Assembly: GCF_013337285.1 (NCBI RefSeq)
Contig: NZ_SUPW01000001.1
Location: forward strand, 1,112,001-1,176,000
Length of the DNA: 64,000 bases
Source: Agrobacterium tumefaciens
GTDB lineage: Bacteria; Pseudomonadota; Alphaproteobacteria; Rhizobiales; Rhizobiaceae
Reading direction: 5' to 3'
Positions 53,632 through 62,235 of this stretch are shown here, piece by piece. The position numbers and the translations under genes are program-made. Under the pieces are notes generated by a model, which had not been told where the DNA came from, searched no databases, and worked only from the letters and a program-made list of their open reading frames with translations. How positions within the stretch are numbered: position 1 is the first letter of the stretch; every line of letters begins with the position of its first letter.

Positions 53632-55038
53632 ATGACAATGCCGGACCCCATGCTCTCGGCTGAGGCCATTTCACCGAAGCTCGCGCAACTGGCGAGCCTC
53701 GCCGGACACTATGCCGATCCGGAGTTTTCGGTGGCGCCGGGCGGCCATGTCCGCACCATTGCCGCAGGACACTATACGGTGTCCGGCCTGTCGCGGCATG
53801 TTAGGCTCGGCGAGTTCGTCGCCCACCGCAGTGCGACCGGCATCCATCTCGGTGAAGTGGTGCGCGTTGAGCCGGACATCTGCTATGTCTGCCCCATCGA
53901 ACCCGGTGAACCGATCGGCATCCACGACACCGTCATCCGCAAGGGCGCTTTCCGTGTTGCGCCTGACGACAGCTGGTGTGGGCGCACCATCAATGCGCTT
54001 GGCGAACCCATCGACGGCCAGGGGCCGCTTTCCTCCGGTACAGAGCGCCGGTCGATCTCCAACAATGCGCCGCCATCGATGACGCGCAAGCGGGTGGAGA
54101 CGGCTTTCAAGACCGGCGTGCGGGCAATCGATATTTTCTCGCCCTTGTGCCTCGGCCAGCGTCTCGGCATTTTCGCCGGCTCGGGCGTCGGCAAATCCAC
54201 GCTGCTGTCGATGCTCGCCAAGGCTGACGCCTTCGACAAGGTGGTGATTGCGCTGGTCGGCGAACGCGGACGTGAAGTGCGCGAATTCATCGAAGACACG
54301 ATGGGCGAGAATATGAGCAAGTCCATCGCCGTGGTCGCCACCAGCGATGAAAGCCCGATGCTGCGCAAGATGGCCCCGCTTTCCGCCGTCACCATTGCCG
54401 AGCACTTCCGCGACAAGGGCGATAACGTCCTTCTCATCATCGACAGCGTCACTCGTTTCGCCCATGCGATCCGCGAAGTGGCGGTCGCCTCCGGCGAGCC
54501 GCCGGTGGCGCGCGGTTACCCGGCCTCGGTCTTCACTGAGCTGCCGCGCCTTCTGGAGCGGGCGGGACCGGGCGCTGAAGGCACCGGCACCATCACCGCC
54601 ATCGTCTCCATTCTGGTGGATGGCGACAATCACAACGATCCGATCGCCGATTCGACCCGTGGCATTCTCGACGGCCATATCGTGCTGGACCGCAGCCTTG
54701 CCGAAGAAGGCCGTTATCCGCCAATCAATCCGCTCGCCTCGATCTCGCGTCTCGCCAAGAAGGCATGGACACCAGATCAGGAAAAACTGGTCTCGCGCCT
54801 GAAGGCGCTGGTGCATCGCTTCGAGGAAACGCGGGATCTGCGCCTCATCGGCGGTTACCGGCCCGGCACCGATCCTGATCTCGACATGGCGATAAAGCAG
54901 GTCCCGATCATCTACGAAACGCTGAAACAGCTTCCAAACGAACCGGCAGCGCAGGACGCCTATGCCGATCTGGCGACGGCGCTACGGGGCGGAGCGCAGA
55001 ATAATCAGCCGCAGGTAAACCCGAGAATGAGAGGCTGA
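53632..55038 (+). CDS. fliI: Flagellum-specific export ATPase FliI
   Basis: A 468-residue ATPase that powers unloading of export substrates. Walker A GIFAGSGVGKSTLL is near residue 182; VIALVGERGREVREF and the Walker B region NVLLIIDSVTRFA follow; GSTGSGxGSxT-type YPASVFTELPRLLERAG is also present. The length is typical for FliI. It stands 11 nt after flgF and four nt before a small membrane-protein gene. Confidence 0.96.
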   Translation: MTMPDPMLSAEAISPKLAQLASLAGHYADPEFSVAPGGHVRTIAAGHYTVSGLSRHVRLGEFVAHRSATGIHLGEVVRVEPDICYVCPIEPGEPIGIHDTVIRKGAFRVAPDDSWCGRTINALGEPIDGQGPLSSGTERRSISNNAPPSMTRKRVETAFKTGVRAIDIFSPLCLGQRLGIFAGSGVGKSTLLSMLAKADAFDKVVIALVGERGREVREFIEDTMGENMSKSIAVVATSDESPMLRKMAPLSAVTIAEHFRDKGDNVLLIIDSVTRFAHAIREVAVASGEPPVARGYPASVFTELPRLLERAGPGAEGTGTITAIVSILVDGDNHNDPIADSTRGILDGHIVLDRSLAEEGRYPPINPLASISRLAKKAWTPDQEKLVSRLKALVHRFEETRDLRLIGGYRPGTDPDLDMAIKQVPIIYETLKQLPNEPAAQDAYADLATALRGGAQNNQPQVNPRMRG

Positions 55039-55042
55039 CGCC

Positions 55043-55606
55043 GTGAAAAAGAAAAAAATCGACAATGGCGACGTCGAGGACGCACGGCCTCAGCCGCCTT
55101 TCTTCACGCTCGACCGCATTCTGGCCTGGACCGGAATAGGGCTTGCCGCTGCCGCCGCATTTTTTCCCTGGTACGTGTTCTTCAACGAAGACAAGTTTGG
55201 GATAAAGGTGGCGGGCGGTGACCGTACACGCGACCTGCCTCACACAGGCCCCCGGGAGGTCTTCAGCGTTTCGCCGATGGCCATGACCAACCGCAACAAG
55301 GAAGACATGCCGCCGCCGGGCGAACTGCCGGACATGCTGACGACGGCGACAGTCAACGCCAGCGGCAAGGAAAAGCAGAACGATCTCGCCGCCGGTGTGG
55401 AAGATCAGCCCTTCCCCGGCCAGACCTCATTCCGTCTGCTGCATGTTTCCAACGGTCGCGCGCTGATCGAGGATGGATCAGGCATGTATATGGTGCGGGT
55501 CGGCTCCACCCTGCCCGACAATGCGCTTCTGACCAAGATCGAGCAGCGCGGCGGTGAATGGCAGATCGAGACTTCTTCCGGAAAAACCTATCGTCCTGAA
55601 AAATAG
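55043..55606 (+). CDS. Single-pass membrane protein of unknown function, after fliI
   Basis: A 187-residue protein: a basic N-terminus (KKKKIDNG), a membrane helix at residues 27-47 (ILAWTGIGLAAAAAFFPWYV) and a periplasmic or extracytoplasmic tail. The last 60 residues (GRALIEDGSGMYMVRVGSTL, then GGEWQIETSSGKTYR) look like the small beta fold seen at the end of PilP/GspC-type proteins. The start is four nt after fliI; a strong terminator follows. No established flagellar name applies; a scaffold role near the export machinery is a guess. Confidence 0.78.
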   Translation: MKKKKIDNGDVEDARPQPPFFTLDRILAWTGIGLAAAAAFFPWYVFFNEDKFGIKVAGGDRTRDLPHTGPREVFSVSPMAMTNRNKEDMPPPGELPDMLTTATVNASGKEKQNDLAAGVEDQPFPGQTSFRLLHVSNGRALIEDGSGMYMVRVGSTLPDNALLTKIEQRGGEWQIETSSGKTYRPEK

Positions 55607-55624
55607 ACGGTGTTTTCTTCTCTC

Positions 55625-55661
55625 AAAAAAGGCGCGCCGCATCTGCCGGCGCGCCTTTTTT
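55625..55661 (+). terminator. Intrinsic terminator after the fliI operon
   Basis: GGCGCGCC (55631-55638) pairs with an identical self-complementary arm (55648-55655), flanked by AAAAAA and TTTTTT that extend the stem. It lies 19 nt past the stop of the small membrane protein and can work on both strands. Confidence 0.92.
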
Positions 55662-55767
55662 GTTTCACACATACCGGTTCTTCCGCCGTTTGGTGCCTTC
55701 GCCCTTCTCCGCAAGTCTGACGCAAGATTAGCCCCGTAGGTTCGGGCCATACGAGATGGAGAAGTCT

Positions 55768-56160
55768 ATGCAACCGATTCAACTGTTCGATCTGGCATCC
55801 CGCCAAGCGGAATGGCTGAGCGTGAGGCAGGAAGTCGTGGCGACCAACATCGCCAACGCCAACACCCCCAAGTTCCACGCCAAGGATGTCAACCCTTTCG
55901 AAGCGGTCATGCAGGCCACCAGCCAGCAGGTCGGCATGGCAAAGACACATCCCGCCCATTTCGGTGCAAGCGACCTCAGCGAAACTATCGCCGTGCGCGA
56001 CAACCCGATCAACAACGAGATCGGCATGCAGGAGTCAGGCAATTCGGTCGCGCTTGCTGAAGAAATGACCAAGACCGGCGAGATCAAGCGGCAGTACGAC
56101 CTGAACGCCAATCTCGTCAAATCCTTCCATCGCATGATGCTGATGACGGTAAAGAGGTAA
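55768..56160 (+). CDS. flgB: Flagellar proximal rod protein FlgB
   Basis: A 130-residue rod protein; ATG 55768 is chosen because GGAGAAG lies just upstream, while ATG 55756 would add four residues. The rod motif VVATNIANANTPKFHAKDV and the C-terminal LNANLVKSFHRMMLMTVKR are typical. It is the first gene of the ten-gene run flgB to fliP; the promoter should lie between the terminator at 55661 and here. Confidence 0.94.
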   Translation: MQPIQLFDLASRQAEWLSVRQEVVATNIANANTPKFHAKDVNPFEAVMQATSQQVGMAKTHPAHFGASDLSETIAVRDNPINNEIGMQESGNSVALAEEMTKTGEIKRQYDLNANLVKSFHRMMLMTVKR

Positions 56161-56163
56161 GCC

Positions 56164-56583
56164 ATGGATCCCTTGAGTGCGGCGAGCAAGATCGCGGGCA
56201 GCGGCCTGGAAGTGCAGTCCACCCGACTGCGCGTCGTGTCCGAAAACATCGCCAACGCCAGATCGACCGGCGACACCCCCGGCGCGGACCCCTATCGCCG
56301 CAAGACGGTCACCTTCGGTCAGGAGCTGGACCGCGCAAGCGGCGTGGAGCGCGTGACGGTGAAGAAGCTCGGCGTCGACCGTGGTGACTTCGTCAACGAA
56401 TACGATCCCGGCAACCCGGCCGCCGATACCAACGGCATGGTGAAGATGCCGAACGTCAACATCCTGATTGAAATGGCCGACATGCGCGAAGCCAACCGCA
56501 GCTATGACGCCAACCTTCAGGTCATCCGCCAGACACGCGACCTCGTCGCTTCCACCATCGACCTTCTGAAGGCATCACAATGA
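56164..56583 (+). CDS. flgC: Flagellar proximal rod protein FlgC
   Basis: A 139-residue rod protein with [18 protein letters not shown] at the N-terminus and [20 protein letters not shown] towards the C-terminus, both FlgC landmarks. It starts three nt after flgB and overlaps fliE by four nt. Confidence 0.95.
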   Translation: MDPLSAASKIAGSGLEVQSTRLRVVSENIANARSTGDTPGADPYRRKTVTFGQELDRASGVERVTVKKLGVDRGDFVNEYDPGNPAADTNGMVKMPNVNILIEMADMREANRSYDANLQVIRQTRDLVASTIDLLKASQ

Positions 56584-56915
56584 TCGACGGCATCAAGCAA
56601 CTCGGTTCTCTTTCGCTCACGCGCGGCGCAAGCGACATCTCCTCGCTGACGGAAAGCGTTTTCGGCAGCCAGCAGACGACGCCGGCCCAGCAGACGGGCG
56701 CAAGCTTCGCAAGCGTTCTCGGCAACGTATCGCTGGATGCGATGAACAACCTGAAGAAGGCGGAAGTCGCCTCCTTCGAAGGCATTCAGGGCAAGGCGAA
56801 CACGCGTGAAGTGGTCGATGCCGTGCTTTCGGCCGAGCAATCGCTGCAGACCGCCATCGCGCTGCGCGACAAGATCGTGTCGGCCTATCTCGACATTACC
56901 AAGATGCAGATCTAG
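56580..56915 (+). CDS. fliE: Flagellar hook-basal body adapter FliE
   Basis: A 111-residue small protein joining the MS ring to the rod. The C-terminal FliE pattern ([20 protein letters not shown], then YLDITKMQI) is complete. The start overlaps the flgC stop (ATGA), and flgG follows after 18 nt. fliF, encoding its MS-ring partner, is outside the window. Confidence 0.94.
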   Translation: MIDGIKQLGSLSLTRGASDISSLTESVFGSQQTTPAQQTGASFASVLGNVSLDAMNNLKKAEVASFEGIQGKANTREVVDAVLSAEQSLQTAIALRDKIVSAYLDITKMQI

Positions 56916-56933
56916 CCCAGCGGGAATATTGAT

Positions 56934-57722
56934 ATGAGAGCTCTTGCAATCGCCGCCACCGGTATGGACGCCCAGCAGACCAATCTGGAAGTCATCGCCA
57001 ACAACATCGCCAACATCAACACCACAGGCTACAAGCGCGCGCGTGCTGAGTTTACCGATCTGCTCTACCAGACCGAGCGCATGCAGGGCGTGCCGAACCG
57101 CGCCAATCAGGCCATCGTGCCGGAAGGCGCCAATATCGGTCTCGGCGTGCAGACTTCGGCCGTGCGTAACATCCACACCCAGGGCAACCTGATCGAAACC
57201 GGCAACAAGCTCGACGTGGCGATCATCGGCCAGGGCTGGTTCCAGATCGAGGCGGCCGACGGTTCGACGCTCTACAGCCGCGCCGGCGCCTTCAACAAGA
57301 ATGCCGACGGCAATCTGGTGACGGTCGATGGCTACAACGTCATTCCCAACATCAACATCCCGACCGACGCGCAGGACATCACCGTTACCCGCACGGGTCA
57401 GGTGACGGCCCGTATCGGCAACGCCGCTGACTTCACCGAACTTGGCCAGCTGACCATCGCCAACTTCGCCAACGAAGCGGGCCTGAAGCCGCTCGGCGAC
57501 AACCTCTTTGCCCAGACGCCGGCTTCCGGTGACGCGGTCATCGGCGTGCCCGATGATCCGAGCTACGGCTACATCAAGCAGTCCTACCTTGAAGGCTCGA
57601 ACGTCGATGCCGTCAAGGAAATCACCGACCTGATCACGGCGCAGCGCGCCTATGAGATGAATTCCAAGGTCATCACCACCGCTGACGAAATGGCATCGAT
57701 TGTCAGCAAGAACCTGAAATAA
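56934..57722 (+). CDS. flgG: Flagellar distal rod protein FlgG
   Basis: A 262-residue distal rod subunit, normal length. The start [20 protein letters not shown], then [15 protein letters not shown], and the C-terminal [20 protein letters not shown] are diagnostic. It lies between fliE and flgA. Confidence 0.96.
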   Translation: MRALAIAATGMDAQQTNLEVIANNIANINTTGYKRARAEFTDLLYQTERMQGVPNRANQAIVPEGANIGLGVQTSAVRNIHTQGNLIETGNKLDVAIIGQGWFQIEAADGSTLYSRAGAFNKNADGNLVTVDGYNVIPNINIPTDAQDITVTRTGQVTARIGNAADFTELGQLTIANFANEAGLKPLGDNLFAQTPASGDAVIGVPDDPSYGYIKQSYLEGSNVDAVKEITDLITAQRAYEMNSKVITTADEMASIVSKNLK

Positions 57723-57742
57723 GAACGGAAAGGCAGGCGGAC

Positions 57743-58231
57743 ATGAGGTTTGGCCGAAACAATTACAGCTGCAGAACGGCGCTCGTCCGTATGTGCCTGG
57801 CGTCTGCCTTTTCAATGGTTGCCATGGCGCCGGCTCTCGCTCAGGCGCCAATGGCACTGGTTCCCACACGCACCATCTATCCGGGCGAGACCATCTCGTC
57901 CGACCAGGTGAAGCCGGTGGAAGTGACCAATCCCAATATTTCCTCGGGTTACGCGACCGATATCAGCGAAGTCGAAGGCATGATCTCCAAGCAGACCCTG
58001 CTTCCCGGCCGCACGATACCGGTTGCCGCGCTGCGCGAAGCATCACTGGTGGTGCGCGGCACCAACGTCAAACTCGTCTTTACCATCGGTAACATGACGC
58101 TGATGGCGTCGGGAACGCCGATGACGGACGGCTCGCTTGGTGAAGTGGTGCGGGTGCGCAACATCGATTCCGGCGTGATGGTCAGCGGCACGGTGATGAA
58201 GGACGGAACCATTCAGGTGATGGCGAAATGA
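57743..58231 (+). CDS. flgA: P-ring assembly chaperone FlgA
   Basis: A 162-residue periplasmic protein that helps FlgI assemble into the P ring. A signal peptide spans about residues 1-36 (LVRMCLASAFSMVAMAPALA). The SAF/FlgA region includes PTRTIYPGETISSDQVKPV and GRTIPVAALREASLV. The start follows GGAAAGGCAGG. It overlaps flgI by four nt. Confidence 0.93.
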   Translation: MRFGRNNYSCRTALVRMCLASAFSMVAMAPALAQAPMALVPTRTIYPGETISSDQVKPVEVTNPNISSGYATDISEVEGMISKQTLLPGRTIPVAALREASLVVRGTNVKLVFTIGNMTLMASGTPMTDGSLGEVVRVRNIDSGVMVSGTVMKDGTIQVMAK

Positions 58232-59349
58232 GATTGCTTCGTATCCTGGCCGCGGCCATTCTGTTTTCGGCCCAGCCATTCCTTTCCGTACCCGCAGCCC
58301 ATGCCGATACATCCCGCATCAAGGATATCGCATCGCTGCAGGCCGGACGCGACAACCAGCTGATCGGATATGGTCTCGTGGTCGGCGTGCAGGGCACGGG
58401 CGATAGCCTGCGCTCCTCGCCATTCACCGAGCAATCCATGCGCGCGATGCTGCAGAACCTCGGCATCACCACGCAGGGCGGCCAATCGAACGCCAAGAAC
58501 ATCGCCGCGGTGATGGTGACGGCCAATCTGCCGCCCTTCGCCAGCCCCGGCAGCCGTGTGGACGTGACGGTCAGTTCGCTTGGCGACGCCTCTTCGCTGC
58601 GCGGTGGCACGCTGATCATGACTTCGCTTTCCGGTGCTGACGGGCAGATCTATGCGGTCGCGCAGGGCGCACTGATCGTCAACGGCTTTTCGGCGCAGGG
58701 CGATGCAGCGACGCTGACTCAGGGTGTGACCACCTCTGCCCGCGTGCCGAACGGCGCGATCATCGAGCGCGAATTGCCGTCCAAATTCAAGGATTCAGTC
58801 AATCTGGTCCTTCAGCTGCGCAATCCCGATTTTTCGACTGCGGTGCGTGTTGCGGACGTTGTCAACGCCTTTGCCCGCGCCCGTTACGGCGATGGTATCG
58901 CCGAACCGCGTGATTCGCAGGAAATCGCGGTGCAGAAACCCCGCACCGCTGACCTCACCCGGCTGATGGCGGAAATCGAGAACCTGACGGTGGAGACGGA
59001 TACGCCCGCCAAGGTCGTGATCAACGAACGCACCGGCACGATCGTCATCGGCGCGGATGTCCGCATTTCCCGCGTTGCCGTGAGCTACGGAACGCTGACC
59101 GTGCAGGTGACCGAGTCGCCGCAAGTCATCCAGCCGGCGCCCTTCTCGCGCGGCCAGACAGCCGTGCAGCCGCAGACGGACATCATGGCGTTGCAGGAAG
59201 GCAGCAAGGTCGCCATCGTCGAAGGTCCTGACCTTCGCACGCTGGTTGCCGGTCTCAACAGCATCGGGCTCAAGGCGGATGGCATCATATCCATCCTGCA
59301 AGGCATCAAATCCGCCGGCGCCCTTCAGGCGGAGCTTGTGCTGCAATGA
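58228..59349 (+). CDS. flgI: Flagellar P-ring protein FlgI
   Basis: A 373-residue periplasmic ring protein. The signal peptide is residues 1-26 (AAAILFSAQPFLSVPAAHA). Family blocks: IKDIASLQAGRDNQLIGYGL, SRVDVTVSSLGDASSLRGGT, and the C-terminal LVAGLNSIGLKADGIISILQ. Start and stop overlap flgA and motE by ATGA. Confidence 0.96.
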   Translation: MRLLRILAAAILFSAQPFLSVPAAHADTSRIKDIASLQAGRDNQLIGYGLVVGVQGTGDSLRSSPFTEQSMRAMLQNLGITTQGGQSNAKNIAAVMVTANLPPFASPGSRVDVTVSSLGDASSLRGGTLIMTSLSGADGQIYAVAQGALIVNGFSAQGDAATLTQGVTTSARVPNGAIIERELPSKFKDSVNLVLQLRNPDFSTAVRVADVVNAFARARYGDGIAEPRDSQEIAVQKPRTADLTRLMAEIENLTVETDTPAKVVINERTGTIVIGADVRISRVAVSYGTLTVQVTESPQVIQPAPFSRGQTAVQPQTDIMALQEGSKVAIVEGPDLRTLVAGLNSIGLKADGIISILQGIKSAGALQAELVLQ

Positions 59350-59882
59350 TGGAAAATCAGAAGACAAACGCTTATAGCACCGGTCTTGTCCGCTTCGCAG
59401 CGGTTGCTTCGCTGCTTTTCCTGCTGCCAGCCGCCGGCGCGGAGAGCCAGCAGAACGTGGTATCGGAACTCAGCACGCAGGATGAAATCCAGAAATTCTG
59501 CACCAACATCGCCGATGCGGCCCGCGACCAGCGTTACCTGATGCAGAAGCAGGAACTGGAAAAGCTTCAGGCCGACGTCAACGAGCGCATTTCCGCGCTG
59601 GAAGACCGCAAGGCGGAATATGAGGACTGGCTGGCACGCCGCGAGCATTTCCTCAATCAGGCCAAAAGCAATCTCGTCGATATCTACAAGACGATGAAGG
59701 CGGATGCCGCCGCACCGCAGCTTGAAAAGATGCATGTGGAAATTGCGGCCGCCATCATCATGCAGCTGCCGCCGCGCCAGTCCGGCCTCATCCTTAGCGA
59801 GATGGATGCCCAGAAAGCCGCGACCGTCGCCGGCATCATGTCGCAGGCAATCGACAAAAACACTTCGAAGGATCCTTCATGA
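59346..59882 (+). CDS. motE: MotE, periplasmic chaperone of MotC
   Basis: A 178-residue periplasmic protein. The signal peptide is about residues 13-32 (GLVRFAAVASLLFLLPAAGA). A long coiled coil (QKQELEKLQADVNERISALE) is followed by an MgtE-N-like end (EIAAAIIMQLPPRQSGLILS). In S. meliloti MotE serves as a specific chaperone of MotC (established there). It sits between flgI and flgH, coupled to both by ATGA, while motC is 17 kb away. Confidence 0.9.
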   Translation: MMENQKTNAYSTGLVRFAAVASLLFLLPAAGAESQQNVVSELSTQDEIQKFCTNIADAARDQRYLMQKQELEKLQADVNERISALEDRKAEYEDWLARREHFLNQAKSNLVDIYKTMKADAAAPQLEKMHVEIAAAIIMQLPPRQSGLILSEMDAQKAATVAGIMSQAIDKNTSKDPS

Positions 59883-60598
59883 GCACGCGTCGTCTCCCGG
59901 CCCTCCTCCTGCCGCTCGCTCTGCTGGCAGGTTGCCAGAACAACCAGACCCTGAAGGAAATCGGCAACGCCCCCGCCATGAGCCCGATCGGCAGCGGCCT
60001 GCAATTCAGCCAGACGCCGCAGATGGGCATGTATCCCAAGCAGCCGAAACATATGGCCAGCGGCTATTCGCTGTGGAGCGACAGCCAGGGCGCGTTGTTC
60101 AAGGATCTGCGCGCGCTGAACATCGGCGACATTCTGACCGTCAACATCCAGATCAACGACAAGGCCGATTTCGACAACGAGACCGAGCGTAACCGCACCA
60201 ATTCCAGCGGTCTGAACTGGAAGGCCAAGGCGGAAATCTTCGGCTGGACGCCGGAAGCGGACTCCAACATCAAATACGGCTCCGACACCGACACGCAGGC
60301 CAAGGGCAAGACCAAGCGTTCCGAAAAGCTGACGCTGATGGTGGCCGCCGTCGTCACGGGCATTCTGGAAAACGGCAACCTCATCATCAGCGGTTCGCAG
60401 GAAGTGCGCGTCAACCATGAAATCCGCATCCTCAATGTCGGCGGTATCGTCAGGCCGCAGGATGTCGATGCGCAGAACATGATCTCTTACGAGCGCATTG
60501 CCGAGGCACGCATCTCCTACGGCGGTCGTGGCCGCCTGACGGAAGTGCAGCAACCCCCGGTCGGTCAGCAGGTCGTCGACCTGTTCTCGCCACTCTGA
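59879..60598 (+). CDS. flgH: Flagellar L-ring lipoprotein FlgH
   Basis: A 239-residue outer-membrane ring protein. The lipobox LLAGC at residues 14-18 gives a lipidated Cys. FlgH blocks SLWSDSQGALFKDLRALNIG and GSQEVRVNHEIRILNVGGIV are present. The start overlaps the motE stop; fliL follows after 27 nt. Confidence 0.96.
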   Translation: MSTRRLPALLLPLALLAGCQNNQTLKEIGNAPAMSPIGSGLQFSQTPQMGMYPKQPKHMASGYSLWSDSQGALFKDLRALNIGDILTVNIQINDKADFDNETERNRTNSSGLNWKAKAEIFGWTPEADSNIKYGSDTDTQAKGKTKRSEKLTLMVAAVVTGILENGNLIISGSQEVRVNHEIRILNVGGIVRPQDVDAQNMISYERIAEARISYGGRGRLTEVQQPPVGQQVVDLFSPL

Positions 60599-60625
60599 CG
60601 CCGGTTTTCGGGAGCGGGACTGACC

Positions 60626-61129
60626 ATGGAAAACGAACAGACTGAGAGCAAGAAAAAGTCCTCCCCGGTTGTCATGACGATCGTCGGCGTGGTGATCCTG
60701 ACGTTGCTCGGTGCGGGCGGCGGCTGGCTGGTGGGTGGCATGATCGCCCCCAAGCTCGCCGGCGCGGAAGCCGCAGCACACGCGCCGGCCGCTTCGGCTG
60801 AAAAGGGCAAGGGCGCCGAGGGCATCGAGAAAATCTCCGCCGAAGCGAACGGTATCGTCCAGCTTGATCCCATCACCACCAATCTCGCCTACCCTTCGAC
60901 CAACTGGGTGCGGCTGGAAGTGGCGCTGATGTTCAAGGGGCCGGTGGAAGTCGGGCTGGCCGAGGATATCCATCAGGATATCATGGCCTATGTGCGCACT
61001 GTTTCCCTTCAGCAGCTGGAAGGGCCGCGCGGCTTTCAATATCTTAAGGATGACCTTCAGGAACGAGTTGACCTGCGCTCGAAAGGGCGCGTATCCAAGG
61101 TCATGTTCCGGACCTTTGTCATCGAATGA
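60626..61129 (+). CDS. fliL: Basal body-associated protein FliL
   Basis: A 167-residue single-pass protein that surrounds the stator. A TM lies at residues 11-34 (VVMTIVGVVILTLLGAGGGW). The periplasmic domain has NWVRLEVALMFKGPVEVG and LRSKGRVSKVMFRTFVIE, typical of FliL. It overlaps fliP by four nt. A second FliL-like gene is at 28206. Confidence 0.92.
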   Translation: MENEQTESKKKSSPVVMTIVGVVILTLLGAGGGWLVGGMIAPKLAGAEAAAHAPAASAEKGKGAEGIEKISAEANGIVQLDPITTNLAYPSTNWVRLEVALMFKGPVEVGLAEDIHQDIMAYVRTVSLQQLEGPRGFQYLKDDLQERVDLRSKGRVSKVMFRTFVIE

Positions 61130-61863
61130 TTCGATTTCTTGTAACCATCGCCGTCCTCCTCGCCTTGCCGGGCCTTGCCAACGCCCAGCAATTCCCGTCT
61201 GATCTGTTCAATACGCAGATAGACGGATCCGTCGCGGCATGGATCATCCGCACTTTCGGTCTTCTGACGGTTCTCTCCGTCGCGCCGGGCATCCTGATCA
61301 TGGTCACGAGCTTTCCGCGCTTCGTGATTGCCTTTTCGATCCTGCGCTCCGGCATGGGACTGGCCTCTACCCCGTCCAACATGATCCTGCTGTCGATGGC
61401 GATGTTCATGACCTTCTACGTCATGTCGCCCACCTTCGACAAAGCCTGGACCGACGGCGTGCAGCCGCTTTTGCAGAACCAGATCAACGAGCAGCAGGCG
61501 ATCGGGCGCATCGCCGAGCCTTTCCGCACCTTCATGAACGCCAATACGCGTGACAAGGACCTGAAGCTGTTCGTGGATATCGCCCGCGAGCGCGGACAGG
61601 AAGTGATGACCGACAATGTCGTCGACTACCGCGTGCTCGTTCCGGCCTTCATGCTGTCTGAAATCCGGCGCGGTTTCGAGATCGGTTTCCTGATCATCCT
61701 GCCGTTTCTGGTCATCGATCTGATCGTCGCCACCATCACCATGGCCATGGGCATGATGATGCTGCCGCCCACCTCCATTTCCCTGCCGTTCAAAATCCTG
61801 TTTTTCGTGCTGATCGACGGCTGGAACCTACTCGTCGGCAGCCTCGTCAGATCGTTCAACTGA
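61126..61863 (+). CDS. fliP: Flagellar export gate protein FliP
   Basis: A 245-residue export-gate protein with a cleavable-looking N-terminus (VTIAVLLALPGLANAQ) and four membrane helices. The signature PGILIMVTSFPRFVIAFSIL and the C-terminal MAMGMMMLPPTSISLPFKIL are diagnostic. It is last in the flgB-fliP run and is followed by a terminator. Confidence 0.96.
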   Translation: MIRFLVTIAVLLALPGLANAQQFPSDLFNTQIDGSVAAWIIRTFGLLTVLSVAPGILIMVTSFPRFVIAFSILRSGMGLASTPSNMILLSMAMFMTFYVMSPTFDKAWTDGVQPLLQNQINEQQAIGRIAEPFRTFMNANTRDKDLKLFVDIARERGQEVMTDNVVDYRVLVPAFMLSEIRRGFEIGFLIILPFLVIDLIVATITMAMGMMMLPPTSISLPFKILFFVLIDGWNLLVGSLVRSFN

Positions 61864-61904
61864 CGGCATCTGTGCCGAAATAAACTTCGTTAATCCTGTT
61901 TGTT

Positions 61905-61934
61905 AACCCCGCAGCCCCACGGCAGCGGGGTTTT
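61905..61934 (+). terminator. Intrinsic terminator after fliP
   Basis: AACCCCGC (61905-61912) pairs with GCGGGGTT (61925-61932) around a 12-nt loop, followed by TTTTCGCGTTTT. It closes the flgB-fliP operon 41 nt after the fliP stop. Confidence 0.85.
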
Positions 61935-62148
61935 CGCGTTTTAAGCCTTTGGTTACCAGTTTTGCTAGGGGTCGGATAACTATAATTTTAAATTAAAAAA
62001 TTACCATTTAAATACACTCCGCAGTAACCATAAGTATTTTCCAGTAGTTCTTAGTGCTCAAATTAATAATTACGCAATTTTTCGCTGCGAAATTCTCTCT
62101 ACACACAGCGGGTTTGGTTTCAAGAGACAAGTAACTCTGAACCGAGTG
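61935..62148 (+). promoter_or_regulatory. flaA upstream region
   Basis: A 214-nt, very AT-rich stretch between the fliP terminator and the flagellin leader element. GTCGGATAACTATAATTTTA (61971-61990) could hold a -10 for either a sigma-28-like or a housekeeping promoter, but no -35 at the right distance was convincing. Flagellin promoters are expected to be the strongest here. Confidence 0.4.
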
Positions 62149-62197
62149 GCATGAAGCCGAAACGTTGTGACCGGTAATACGAAGTCCGGAATGTCCC
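62149..62197 (+). promoter_or_regulatory. flaA leader element: GCATGA box plus CCGG hairpin
   Basis: GCATGAAGCC (62149-62158), then CCGG (62171-62174) and CCGG (62186-62189) able to pair around an 11-nt loop, then AATGTCCC (62190-62197), 38 nt before the ATG. CCGGAATGTCCC recurs exactly at 63981-63992, and the box plus CCGGA recurs before the flaD-like gene. Probably part of the untranslated mRNA leader. Confidence 0.6.
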
Positions 62198-62235
62198 CAA
62201 TTCCAGTATCTCGTAAAAACAAGGGACAATATATT

